A stretch of 59,116 nt of DNA from Muribaculaceae bacterium (lineage in GTDB: Bacteria > Bacteroidota > Bacteroidia > Bacteroidales > Muribaculaceae), in the NCBI GenBank assembly GCA_017505535.1, contig JAFVPD010000029.1, positions 1 to 59,116 of the forward strand, read 5' to 3'. Position numbers and translations under genes: made by a program. Each line of letters opens with the position of its first letter. Positions within the stretch are counted from its first letter, which is position 1. The notes beneath the pieces were generated by a model, which was given only the letters and a program-made list of their open reading frames with translations, searched no databases and was not told the origin of the DNA. This document shows positions 9,685 to 18,069 of the stretch, one piece after another.

Positions 9685-9729
9685 AGATGTTATAGATCCA
9701 TAAAAGGGTGATATAAAAAGAAACTGGTT

Positions 9730-11175
9730 ATGAATTTGTGGAATAAGCTAAACTATAAGATGCGTCTGTACATGTTGGTCATGGTATTCACATGGATTGT
9801 GGCATTCGTATTTTTTGGAATTTTCTATTATAGAGAAAAAGAGTTTAAGGCCGAAACGCTCAATGCTCATCTACAAATTTATAATGCTCAGTTGTTGTCA
9901 GCTCTTGATGTTGATTTTGAAAAAGGGGGAGAGTATATTAATTATGTTTTAGATTCCGACTCGGTGAGATTCACTATTTTAGACACTGCCGGTGTTGTTA
10001 TATATGACACGCAGGGAGTTAAAGCCGGGACGTTGCATAGCGACCGTTTAGAGATACAAAAAGCAATTAAAAACGGACAGGGGTTTACTCAAAGCCGATT
10101 ATCTACCAGTAATGATATGCGCCCATACTTTTATTCGGCAATGAAGAATGACAAGTATATAGTGCGCACCTCTTTGCCCTATGATATGACGCTCCAAACT
10201 GCATTGCAAAGCGAATCGGTTTATTTATGGACTCTGCTCATTATTTCTGTAGTCCTATCAGTATTAGCGTTCTTTGCTACTCGTCAATTTGGTCATAATG
10301 TGGCCCGATTAAGAGATTTTGCAACGTTGGCTGAGAGGGGAGAACTTGCCGAATTGTCTTCAATGAATTTCCCAAATGATGAACTAGGCGAGATATCAAA
10401 ACATATTATTAATATCTATTACAAGTATCAATGTCTGATAAAAGAACGAGATTTGTATTACCAAAACCTTATCGACGAAGAGCATGAGAAGTCTCGCATT
10501 AAACATCAGTTGACCAATAATATCAATCATGAATTAAGGACACCTGTACATGCAATTCATGGTTGTATAGAAACCATTATAGATAATCACTCACAACTCA
10601 CCAAAGAGCAAATATTGGATTTCATTGAAAAAGCTCATGGGCAAGTTGAGCGGTTGGGTGCACTATTGAATGATATATCATTAATTACTCGCATTACCGA
10701 TGCTCCGCAGCAGATTTTAAAAGAAAATATTGATATTGTCTCAATTTTAGATGAAATTCAGAAAGAAGTTGAAATGTACCCTGTTTCGCAACAAATGCGG
10801 TTAAATATAACAGTTCCAACAGTAATGCCGATTTGTGCAAATCGCTCCTTGCTTGAATCAATCTTTTTGAATCTGGTAAATAACTCGTTATCCTATTCGG
10901 GCGGGAGAGACATTTTTATTTCTTTGATAGAAGATAATAGTGAGATGTACAAATTTTCTTACTCCGACAATGGAATAGGTCTTGATGAGGCGCATTTCCC
11001 TCGAATCTTTGAACGCTTTTATCGCATTGATGATGGCCGCTCACGCAAAAAAGGGGGAACCGGTCTCGGTCTGGCTATCGTTAAGAATGCAGTATTGTTT
11101 CATGGCGGAGAAATTAGCATAAAATCTCGCGATGGTGGTGGCTTGGAATTTATTTTCACGTTGAGTAAAAATTAA
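9730..11175 (+). CDS. Membrane sensor histidine kinase, PhoR-like context
   Basis: 481 residues. Two membrane segments (about 13-36 and 168-190) enclose a periplasmic sensor of about 130 residues, followed by a HAMP-like linker and a cytoplasmic kinase. The H-box 'INHELRTP' carries phospho-acceptor His267. The ATPase domain has the N-box 'NLVNNSLSYSGG', G1 'DNGIGLDE', F-box 'IFERFYRID' and G2 'GGTGLGLAIVKN'. All essential motifs are intact. It sits between an OprP-like porin and a PiT transporter, so it probably responds to phosphate limitation, but no response regulator gene lies in this window; the partner must be elsewhere or upstream of another operon. Confidence 0.9.
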   Translation: MNLWNKLNYKMRLYMLVMVFTWIVAFVFFGIFYYREKEFKAETLNAHLQIYNAQLLSALDVDFEKGGEYINYVLDSDSVRFTILDTAGVVIYDTQGVKAGTLHSDRLEIQKAIKNGQGFTQSRLSTSNDMRPYFYSAMKNDKYIVRTSLPYDMTLQTALQSESVYLWTLLIISVVLSVLAFFATRQFGHNVARLRDFATLAERGELAELSSMNFPNDELGEISKHIINIYYKYQCLIKERDLYYQNLIDEEHEKSRIKHQLTNNINHELRTPVHAIHGCIETIIDNHSQLTKEQILDFIEKAHGQVERLGALLNDISLITRITDAPQQILKENIDIVSILDEIQKEVEMYPVSQQMRLNITVPTVMPICANRSLLESIFLNLVNNSLSYSGGRDIFISLIEDNSEMYKFSYSDNGIGLDEAHFPRIFERFYRIDDGRSRKKGGTGLGLAIVKNAVLFHGGEISIKSRDGGGLEFIFTLSKN

Positions 11176-11196
11176 AATATATAATCATCTAAATTA

Positions 11197-13410
11197 ATGG
11201 AACCAATTTTTATTGTAATTGTTGTAATTCTTGCTTTGCTCGCAGTCTTAGATTTGATTGTGGGTGTGGCAAATGACGCGATTAACTTTTTGAATGCTGC
11301 TCTTGGTGCAAAAGTAGCCCCCCACAACGTAATTCTATTTGTGGCGGCTGCAGGTATCATTGTCGGCGTATTAACGTCAAGTGGCATGATGGAAGTTGCT
11401 CGTAATGGAGTTTTCTATCCCGGTCAATTTACGTTTGCCGAAATAATGGTGCTATTTGTGGGAGTAATGTTGGCCGATGTTGTTTTGCTAAATACGTTTA
11501 ATTCTCTCGGATTGCCAACATCAACCACAGTGTCTCTTGTGTTTGAATTGCTTGGATCGGCCGTAGCGATTGCTTTGTATAAAATAGCCACCGACTCAGG
11601 ATTGACTATTAACGATTTGGGCGATTTTATTAATTCAGGAAAGGCAATGGTAATCATTTCCGGAATTCTTGTTTCGGTTGTTATTGCATTTACAGTCGGA
11701 GGAGTACTTATGTACATTTCACGCCTAATTTTTACATTCCGCTATAATAAGATGTTTAGTCGTTTGGGTGCTATGTGGTGTGGTATTTCCCTCACTGGAA
11801 TTATTTATTTCGCTTTGTTTAAGGGATTGAAAAGTTCGGGATTGGTACCCATTGAGCTGACATCATTTATAAATGAGAACACAATGACAGCATTGTTGGG
11901 CATTTGGGTTGTGTGTTCGGCACTACTTGCGCTTCTGCAATACCTCAAAGTGAACATTTTGAAGTTCACAATCTTGGCAGGTACATTTGCCCTGGCTCTT
12001 GCGTTTGCCGGGAATGACTTAGTTAACTTTATTGGTATTTCATTTGCCGGATTTGACTCGTTCAAATTGGCTATGGACAGCGGTGACATTTCTATGAAAA
12101 TGGACGCTCTTGCAGCCCCCGCTCATGTTAATCTATGGTTATTGATTGGTGCGGGTGTTATCATGGTCATCACTTTATTTTTCTCGCGTGATGCTATGAA
12201 GGTTGCTCAAACTCAACTTGACCTTTCTTCTCAACAGGAGAACGAGGAGCGTTTCAGTACATCGGTTTTATCTCGCAACATTGTAAGACTTGCGGTTAAG
12301 TTCAATGCTACCTATAATAAACTGATGCCTATATCTGCTCAAGAGTGGATAAACAATCGGTTTACTCCACTTAGTGAAGAAGAACGTGGAAATGCTTCTT
12401 ACGACCTCATTCGAGCCGCTGTAAACCTCACCGCTGCTTCTATCCTCATTTGTCTCGGTACGTCGCTGAAATTACCTCTTTCCACAACCTATGTGGTGTT
12501 CATGGTGGCTATGGGTTCTTCTCTTGCCGACAGAGCATGGGGACGTGATAGCGCAGTATATCGCATTACTGGGGTCCTTGTTGTAATTTCTGGCTGGTTT
12601 ATGACGGCAATTGCCGGATTTACTATCTCGTTCCTCGTTGGATTGTTCCTCATTTGGGGCGGGTGGATTGCCTTGACAATTGTTTCATTGTTGTGTGGGT
12701 GTGCGTTGTTGCAACAATTCATCTTCAAAGCTAAGGCTAAAAAAGAAGATTCGCTCACAATTAAACATGATGCCGATGATGCTGATGCGCTTTATTCTTG
12801 CACTGAAACAGTATGCACAACAATGCGTGAAATTTCCGACATTTACAATCACATGCTTGTGGCGTTATTCACCGAAAATCGTAAGGCTCTAAAAGAAACT
12901 GTTCAACAATCTGAGGTCCTATATCATGATGCGAACAAGCGCAAATATGAAATCATGATGACAATTAAAAAACTTCAAGACCAGAAGATTGAAACGGCCC
13001 ATTTCTATGTGCAGGTTGTTGATTACATCACAGAGGTGACTAAAGCATTGTTGCATTGCACTCGCCCTGCGTATGAGCACATTGATAACAATCATAAAGG
13101 CTTCACCGAGGAACAAATTGTTGACCTTAAATTAATCAATGACGAGGTTGAAAATATATTTAATGTCGTAAACGAAATGCTCACTAACAAAGATTTTTCT
13201 CGTTTGGACGATGTTTTGGTTATGCGTGATGCGTTGTTTGAAATCATGGCTGAGCGCATTAAGAATCAAATACGACGAATTAAAGCCGGTGAAGCATCTA
13301 CTCGTGCAAGTGCATTGTATTTCAACATTCTCAACGAAACAAAGACAATGATTTTGCAATCTCGAAACTTGTTGAAATCTCAAGCTCACTTCCTCGCTAA
13401 TATTAATTAA
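11197..13410 (+). CDS. Inorganic phosphate transporter PiT (PHO4) with fused C-terminal PhoU-like domain
   Basis: 737 residues, longer than typical PiT proteins (about 420-550). Residues 1 to about 510 are a multi-spanning PHO4 domain with both inverted signature repeats: 'NDAINFLNAALGAKVAP' and 'GLPTSTTVSLVFELLG' in the first half, 'GNDLVNFIGIS' and 'LPLSTTYVVFMVAMGSSLAD' in the second. From about 525 the protein is soluble and helical ('CTTMREISDIYNHMLVAL', 'ALLHCTRPAYEHIDNNHKG', 'DALFEIMAERIKNQIRRI'), consistent with a PhoU-like three-helix bundle. PhoU-type domains restrain phosphate transport. A covalently attached one would make the transporter self-regulated. It lies 21 bases after the kinase gene and ends before a terminator. 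Confidence 0.9.
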   Translation: MEPIFIVIVVILALLAVLDLIVGVANDAINFLNAALGAKVAPHNVILFVAAAGIIVGVLTSSGMMEVARNGVFYPGQFTFAEIMVLFVGVMLADVVLLNTFNSLGLPTSTTVSLVFELLGSAVAIALYKIATDSGLTINDLGDFINSGKAMVIISGILVSVVIAFTVGGVLMYISRLIFTFRYNKMFSRLGAMWCGISLTGIIYFALFKGLKSSGLVPIELTSFINENTMTALLGIWVVCSALLALLQYLKVNILKFTILAGTFALALAFAGNDLVNFIGISFAGFDSFKLAMDSGDISMKMDALAAPAHVNLWLLIGAGVIMVITLFFSRDAMKVAQTQLDLSSQQENEERFSTSVLSRNIVRLAVKFNATYNKLMPISAQEWINNRFTPLSEEERGNASYDLIRAAVNLTAASILICLGTSLKLPLSTTYVVFMVAMGSSLADRAWGRDSAVYRITGVLVVISGWFMTAIAGFTISFLVGLFLIWGGWIALTIVSLLCGCALLQQFIFKAKAKKEDSLTIKHDADDADALYSCTETVCTTMREISDIYNHMLVALFTENRKALKETVQQSEVLYHDANKRKYEIMMTIKKLQDQKIETAHFYVQVVDYITEVTKALLHCTRPAYEHIDNNHKGFTEEQIVDLKLINDEVENIFNVVNEMLTNKDFSRLDDVLVMRDALFEIMAERIKNQIRRIKAGEASTRASALYFNILNETKTMILQSRNLLKSQAHFLANIN

Positions 13411-13430
13411 AAATTTTTTCTGCAATTTTG

Positions 13431-13468
13431 AAAAAGGAATGTTCAATTTTTTGGACATTCCTTTTTTA
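13431..13468 (+). terminator. Intrinsic terminator after the PiT gene
   Basis: Perfect stem AAAAAGGAATGT (13431-13442) with ACATTCCTTTTT (13455-13466) and a T-rich 3' side. Confidence 0.85.
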
Positions 13469-13485
13469 TTATGCGCCCTTTGTAT

Positions 13486-13493
13486 TAACTTTG
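13486..13493 (+). promoter_or_regulatory. -7 box of the hydrolase/MurF-like/Ddl operon
   Basis: TAACTTTG matches TAnnTTTG. It lies 17 bases before the ATG at 13511, giving a very short leader. The -33 side is only T-rich. Confidence 0.5.
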
Positions 13494-13510
13494 TATATCC
13501 AAAGTAATAT

Positions 13511-14272
13511 ATGGACAAATACATTCAATTTTCAGGACTAAAATTTCATTACACCGTGCAAGGAGAAGGCAAGCCCATTATCCTCATGCATGGTTGGGGG
13601 TGTAATCTTTCCACTCTTGCAAGTGTTGAAAAGGTTGCACTTGAATCACACAAAGTTTATAACGTCGATTTCCCCGGATTTGGAAGCTCACAAGAGCCCG
13701 ATCAAGTGTGGGGCGTTGAGCAATATACTCAATTGATCGAAGCGATGACTCGTGAGGAGAAGATAGATAACCCCATTTTGCTCGGACACTCTTTTGGTGG
13801 ACGTGTCGGCATTTTATATGCCTCTCGCAACAAAGTGGATAAACTCATACTTGTTGATGCTGCAGGGGTGAAACCTCGTCGCTCGCTAAAATATTACTTT
13901 AAGGTTTACTCCTACAAATTAGGAAAAAAACTCATGCCTCTCATCTATGGCAAGGCCGGAGCGCAGGCTCGTATTGAAAAAATGCGTGCAAAACGTGGCT
14001 CAAGCGATTACAATAATGCCAGCCCAATGATGAGAAGCATCTTGAGTAAAGTTGTCAATGAAGATTTGAAACACTATATGCCTCAAATCTCGGCCCCAAC
14101 ATTGCTCATTTGGGGTGAAAATGACACCGCAACACCCATTTCCGATGCCAAAGTTATGGAACGTCTGATTCCTAATGCCGGCTTGGTTTCGTTTCCCGGC
14201 TGTGGACATTATAGTTTCTTAGATAATCCCATTCAATTTGCTGCTGTTTTGCGCAGTTTCTTAAATAGTTAA
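13511..14272 (+). CDS. Alpha/beta-hydrolase fold protein
   Basis: 253 residues. Oxyanion motif 'LMHGWGCN', nucleophile elbow 'GHSFGG' with Ser94, acid 'WGENDTATP' and catalytic His in 'GCGHYSFLDNP' make a complete Ser-Asp-His triad. No signal peptide, so cytoplasmic. It is the first gene of a tight operon with a membrane-anchored Mur ligase (10 bases downstream) and a D-Ala-D-Ala ligase. The substrate is unknown; the context suggests something connected with cell-wall precursors or recycling, but alpha/beta hydrolases are too versatile for more than that. Confidence 0.85.
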   Translation: MDKYIQFSGLKFHYTVQGEGKPIILMHGWGCNLSTLASVEKVALESHKVYNVDFPGFGSSQEPDQVWGVEQYTQLIEAMTREEKIDNPILLGHSFGGRVGILYASRNKVDKLILVDAAGVKPRRSLKYYFKVYSYKLGKKLMPLIYGKAGAQARIEKMRAKRGSSDYNNASPMMRSILSKVVNEDLKHYMPQISAPTLLIWGENDTATPISDAKVMERLIPNAGLVSFPGCGHYSFLDNPIQFAAVLRSFLNS

Positions 14273-14282
14273 ACATACAATA

Positions 14283-15872
14283 ATGAAGATTTTGTTTTTT
14301 ATCATACCGGTTTTAGCTCTACTCAATCTTGTATATGAATACAAGAGAGTGCTCATGATGCTTCAACAAAATTCCTATCGTAACGAACGATATATGCGAT
14401 GGTTGCGTGTGAGTGGCGACACCACGACGTTTATGCGCATGTTTGCCTATATTGTGCTGTTTGTATCATTGATTTCAGCTATACCTCACAATTTTTCAAT
14501 GTATTTGATATTGTTGGTATCAGCTGTGAGTTTTGGCAAATTGTTCACTGCAAAATATAAAAAGCCCATAGTGTTTACCAAACGTGTGTGGCGCTTGTTT
14601 GCAACAATGTTGCTACTGACTCTCATTTTGATGATAGCTGCATTTTGCGTGACTTTAAATTATGGTTTAGGCACTCATTTGTTTGTCCAATCTTTATTGT
14701 TATTAGCATTATATGCCGGCTCTCACATAATGCTCATGTTTACCAACACGTTGCTTTCGCCGGTCGAAAAGGCAATAAACCGCCGCTATTACAACGATGC
14801 GGCTCGCATTTTGAATCAGATGCCCGATTTGAAGATAATTGGTATAACAGGTAGCTATGGCAAAACAAGCACTAAGCACTATCTACAACGCATCTTGAGC
14901 GAAAAATTTGATGTGTTGATGACTCCAGGAAGCTACAATACCACTCTTGGCGTTGTGCGCACTGTGCGCGAACTGCTCAAACCCTATAATGAAGTGTTTA
15001 TTGTGGAAATGGGTGCGAAACAACCGGGCGATATTAAAGAAATATGTGATTTGGTGCACCCTTCAATGGGCATTGTCACTGCAGTAGGGGAGCAGCATCT
15101 CGAATCGTTTAAAACCGTTGAAAATGTTCAGCGCACCAAGTTTGAACTCGTTGACGCATTGCCAGCCGACGGATTGGCTGTCGTAAACGATGATTTTGAA
15201 TATGTCGCAAATCGCAATGTTGCCAATGTAGAGTGTTGTCGTTATGCAGTGAAAAATACTCAGAATGCACAATACACGGCTCAAAACATTGTCTATGATG
15301 AAACCGGCACATCGTTCACCATCGTGGGCAATGGCATTGAAATGCAATTACACACTCGTTTGGTGGGTGAGTGCAATATATCTAATCTCATTGCAGCCGT
15401 AATTATAGCCATTAAACTTGGCGTACCCGAAGCCAAAATCAAATATGCAGTTGAGAAAATTGAGCAAGTGGAACATCGCTTGAATCTCAAACGCACCCCG
15501 GGAGGCATCACCATCATCGACGATGCATTCAATTCCAACCCCACCGGCTCAAGTATGGCGCTTGACGTGTTGGCCGGATTTAATAAGGGACAACGCATTG
15601 TGATTACCCCCGGCATGATTGAACTTGGCAGTCGCCAGTTTGAACTAAACGAAGCTCTCGGCCGCAAGATTGCATCGTGTGCCGATGTCGCAATTATAGT
15701 GGGCGAATATAATCGTGAAGCGTTAGTCTCAGGCGCTTTGTCGGCCGGAATGGCTCAAGAAAAGGTCAACCCGGTTGCCACATTTGCCGAAGCACAGCAA
15801 TTGCTCTCAACTCTCGTGCATGCCGGTGACACCGTTTTGTATGAGAATGACCTCCCCGACACTTTTAAATAA
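14283..15872 (+). CDS. Membrane-anchored Mur ligase, MurF-like
   Basis: 529 residues. The first 165 residues hold about five hydrophobic segments ('ILFFIIPVLALLNLV', 'YIVLFVSLISAI', 'YLILLVSAVSFG', 'MLLLTLILMIAAFCV', 'LLLLALYAGSHIMLMF'). A full Mur ligase follows: P-loop 'GITGSYGKTSTK' at about 187-198, 'FIVEMGAKQPGDI', 'VGEQHLESF' and 'IIDDAFNSNPTGS'. The last two motifs are typical of MurF, which adds D-Ala-D-Ala to the UDP-MurNAc-tripeptide. Ordinary MurF is soluble and lacks the membrane part, so this may be a second, membrane-bound ligase acting on a lipid-linked or alternative substrate. The ddl gene is 29 bases downstream and would supply the dipeptide. Confidence 0.85.
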   Translation: MKILFFIIPVLALLNLVYEYKRVLMMLQQNSYRNERYMRWLRVSGDTTTFMRMFAYIVLFVSLISAIPHNFSMYLILLVSAVSFGKLFTAKYKKPIVFTKRVWRLFATMLLLTLILMIAAFCVTLNYGLGTHLFVQSLLLLALYAGSHIMLMFTNTLLSPVEKAINRRYYNDAARILNQMPDLKIIGITGSYGKTSTKHYLQRILSEKFDVLMTPGSYNTTLGVVRTVRELLKPYNEVFIVEMGAKQPGDIKEICDLVHPSMGIVTAVGEQHLESFKTVENVQRTKFELVDALPADGLAVVNDDFEYVANRNVANVECCRYAVKNTQNAQYTAQNIVYDETGTSFTIVGNGIEMQLHTRLVGECNISNLIAAVIIAIKLGVPEAKIKYAVEKIEQVEHRLNLKRTPGGITIIDDAFNSNPTGSSMALDVLAGFNKGQRIVITPGMIELGSRQFELNEALGRKIASCADVAIIVGEYNREALVSGALSAGMAQEKVNPVATFAEAQQLLSTLVHAGDTVLYENDLPDTFK

Positions 15873-15901
15873 CTAATTGAAATCTAAACATATTTATCAT
15901 A

Positions 15902-17086
15902 ATGAAAACAAATATCGGAGTGTTTTTTGGTGGACGTTCCACCGAACACGAAATCTCAGTGATTTCAGCGTCACAAGCCATGCACGCAATCAATCGCGAA
16001 AAATATGATGTTACACCAATCTATATCTCAAAACAAGGCAAATGGTACACCGGCGAGGCTCTTTTTGAAGTGGCCAATTATCGCGACATGGCAGCGCTCA
16101 TAGCCCGTTGCGAAGAGGTGTATATGCGACCAATTTTTGACGACTATAATCTCTACAAAGCAAAGAAATCAATTTTTGGCTCAAACGTAGTGACAAAATT
16201 GGACGTTGTAATTCCTGTGTTGCACGGCTCTAATGGCGAAGATGGCATTTTTGAAGGTGTTCTTGAATCAACAGGTATTCCTTTTGCCGGTTGCAACACT
16301 CTGTCTTCGGCCAATGGTATGGACAAAATCACTATGAAGATGATTCTTCAAGCGTGTGATGTGCCGGTTGTTGACTATGTGTGGTTTACCGACAAACAAT
16401 GGTTCTCTCAACGTGACGAACTCATCGCCAAAATCGAAAGCAAAATCGGTTATCCCGTTATCGTAAAACCGGCCAATCTCGGCTCAAGCGTGGGTATCGG
16501 TCGCGCCATCGATCGCCAACAACTCATTCAAAAGGTTGACGAGGCTGAGAAATATTCTACTCGCATCATTGTAGAGCACATGGTCGAAGAGTTGCAAGAA
16601 ATCAACTGCTCGGTGCTTGGCGATTGTGACGACTATCAACCATCGGTGTGTGAAGAGCCCATCAAGAGCGGCGAAATCCTCTCTTACGAAGATAAATATA
16701 TGGGTGGAACAAAGGGCGCTAAAGGTATGCAAGCATCGCAAAAACGCATTCCGGCCGAATTGCCCGACGAAGAAACTCGTCGCATTCAGTTCCTCGCCTG
16801 CGAAACTTTCCGCGTGTTGTCGTGCCACGGAGTGAGTCGCGTTGACGTTATCATCGACCGCAAAACTCGTGACATCTATGTTAACGAAATCAACACTATT
16901 CCCGGCTCGTTGTCGTTCTATTTGTGGGAAGCAACAGGCATTTCATTCGACAAGTTGATGGATAAACTTGTGCAACTTGCGCTCAAACGCAAACGCGAAA
17001 GTGCGCTGAAAACAGTTTCCTACGACCAAAACATCTTCTCGCTCGGAGGCGGTGTTAAAGGTGGCACAAAAGGCAAACTAAAATAA
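15902..17086 (+). CDS. ddl: D-alanine--D-alanine ligase family ATP-grasp enzyme
   Basis: 394 residues, a little longer than typical Ddl (about 310-370). The N-terminal 'FGGRSTEHEISVISA', middle 'VLHGSNGEDGIFEGVLE', 'YPVIVKPANLGSSVGIG' and metal-binding 'VNEINTIPGSLSFYLWE' are the four conserved Ddl blocks. It condenses two D-Ala with ATP in the cytoplasm. A roughly 25-residue tail, basic and then glycine-rich ('LGGGVKGGTKGKLK'), extends past the catalytic core. Last gene of the operon with the alpha/beta hydrolase and MurF-like ligase. Whether it makes D-Ala-D-Ala or another D-Ala ester or dipeptide was not judged. Confidence 0.9.
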   Translation: MKTNIGVFFGGRSTEHEISVISASQAMHAINREKYDVTPIYISKQGKWYTGEALFEVANYRDMAALIARCEEVYMRPIFDDYNLYKAKKSIFGSNVVTKLDVVIPVLHGSNGEDGIFEGVLESTGIPFAGCNTLSSANGMDKITMKMILQACDVPVVDYVWFTDKQWFSQRDELIAKIESKIGYPVIVKPANLGSSVGIGRAIDRQQLIQKVDEAEKYSTRIIVEHMVEELQEINCSVLGDCDDYQPSVCEEPIKSGEILSYEDKYMGGTKGAKGMQASQKRIPAELPDEETRRIQFLACETFRVLSCHGVSRVDVIIDRKTRDIYVNEINTIPGSLSFYLWEATGISFDKLMDKLVQLALKRKRESALKTVSYDQNIFSLGGGVKGGTKGKLK

Positions 17087-17136
17087 AACACAACTCGATG
17101 CCTCGTTGCATCACGATAATATGTTGATTGTGAAAT

Positions 17137-17160
17137 ATTTTGCAATCAATATTGCAAAAT
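17137..17160. promoter_or_regulatory. Inverted repeat overlapping the -33 box of the structured RNA (candidate operator)
   Basis: ATTTTGCAAT (17137-17146) and ATTGCAAAAT (17151-17160) form a perfect 10-bp inverted repeat with a 4-base spacer. The half-site ATTTTGCAA recurs in direct orientation at 17177-17185, within and just past the -7 box. No T run follows, so a terminator for ddl is unlikely. I infer a repressor or activator site. Confidence 0.5.
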
Positions 17161-17182
17161 AAAAAATTAAAGTTTAATTTTG
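17152..17182 (+). promoter_or_regulatory. Promoter of the structured RNA
   Basis: TTG (17152-17154) and TAATTTTG (17175-17182) are separated by 20 bases, matching the Bacteroidetes TTTG-N19..21-TAnnTTTG pattern. Transcription should start near 17188. Confidence 0.65.
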
Positions 17183-17187
17183 CAACT

Positions 17188-17480
17188 GAAACAGAGTGCT
17201 GTAGAGGCAGCCTCATAGGTTTCAACATAAGTTGAATAGACAGAGTAATATCTGTCGAAAAGGTGTTATTGAAATTTTATCTTCGCAATTCAAACTTGGC
17301 CGTTAGAAATAGCAATGAAGATAATATGGCGATGACACCTGCATCGGTAGCTTATATCCAAGCCCGAGATGGGCTAAGTATATGCACTTCCGGTGTGGGG
17401 CTGTCGTCTTATTCATTGCTAAGGTAAGCCAAGACCGGAATTGCGGATAAGACTGAGATACAATCCTCACACCTTTTTTA
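17188..17480 (+). ncRNA. Structured RNA of about 290 nt, family not recognised
   Basis: No open reading frame explains this stretch, yet it has its own promoter and ends in a terminator-like stem with a T run (GGTGTGGGG 17392-17400 with CCTCACACC 17465-17473, one G-U pair). Between them are: GAGG/CCTC; TTCAAC/GTTGAA around an ATAA loop; GACAGA/TCTGTC; a long two-part hairpin GGTGTTATTG/CGATGACACC enclosing the perfect TTATCTTC/GAAGATAA; AGCCC/GGGCT; and GTCTTATTC/GGATAAGAC inside the final stem. TTCCGGT (17388-17394) is also perfectly complementary to ACCGGAA (17434-17440), which competes with the 5' side of the terminator stem. It could be a 6S-like RNA, a regulatory leader for the gene at 17536, or a new class. 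It lacks the RNase P, tmRNA and cobalamin hallmarks I know. Confidence 0.55.
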
Positions 17481-17485
17481 TGTCC

Positions 17486-17499
17486 AAACGTTAACGTTT
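17486..17499. repeat. 14-bp perfect palindrome
   Basis: AAACGTTAACGTTT lies between the T run of the structured RNA and the next start codon. It is a possible binding site for a dimeric regulator of the downstream genes. Confidence 0.45.
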
Positions 17500-17535
17500 C
17501 ACCGGGGATTGAGAAACACAAAACACAACTTCTCT

Positions 17536-18048
17536 ATGGAAGACTCAGATATAGAAAAAAAGAAAACATTATATTTATTGAGCAATACAAAGTATTTAAT
17601 TCAAAAGTCAAATACTAGTGTCAAACGTTATTTTGTGAATGGTGAAAAAATTGAATTCACTGGATTTAATCGCACCTATTCTAATGCAAAATTTACAATA
17701 AATGATGATGCGTATTTTGAAATTTGGTTTACACAAATTTGTCAGCCGTTATATAAAGGATCTATGAGTGACGCCCTTTGTAGTAAATTGAAATTTAAAG
17801 ATGACCAAATTAAAATGATATGTTCTTTGAGCCCAGAAGAATTTTGGGCTTTAGTTAAAGGTAGAACATTTTTAGTTGAAGAAATTGGACAAGGATTTGG
17901 CCCAGATTTAGATAATCAAAAGTGTTTAGAATTGGACACATTCCAAAATATTTACCAATATGTTCATGACCATTTAGAGAAAAACGATCTTGAACCAATA
18001 GAGGGAATGCTTCGCCCTAGAATCGCGTATTTATTTATAGAAATATAA
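17536..18048 (+). CDS. Unrecognised soluble protein
   Basis: 170 residues from the ATG at 17536; a TTG start at 17509 would add nine residues and is less likely. No signal peptide or membrane segment. The composition is rich in Lys, Asn, Phe and Ile and the base composition looks AT-richer than the ddl operon. Visible pieces include 'VNGEKIEFTGFNRTY', 'FKDDQIKMICSLSPEEFW' and 'VEEIGQGFGPDLDNQ'. I do not recognise a family. It is the first of three genes on the plus strand (17536-19232) placed after the structured RNA. Confidence 0.7.
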   Translation: MEDSDIEKKKTLYLLSNTKYLIQKSNTSVKRYFVNGEKIEFTGFNRTYSNAKFTINDDAYFEIWFTQICQPLYKGSMSDALCSKLKFKDDQIKMICSLSPEEFWALVKGRTFLVEEIGQGFGPDLDNQKCLELDTFQNIYQYVHDHLEKNDLEPIEGMLRPRIAYLFIEI

Positions 18049-18069
18049 AAAGTGTAACCCTTTAGAATT

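Noticed and set aside
17188..17480. Retron, RNase P RNA or tmRNA for the structured RNA
   Set aside because: No reverse transcriptase lies nearby, and the conserved RNase P and tmRNA 5' sequences are missing.
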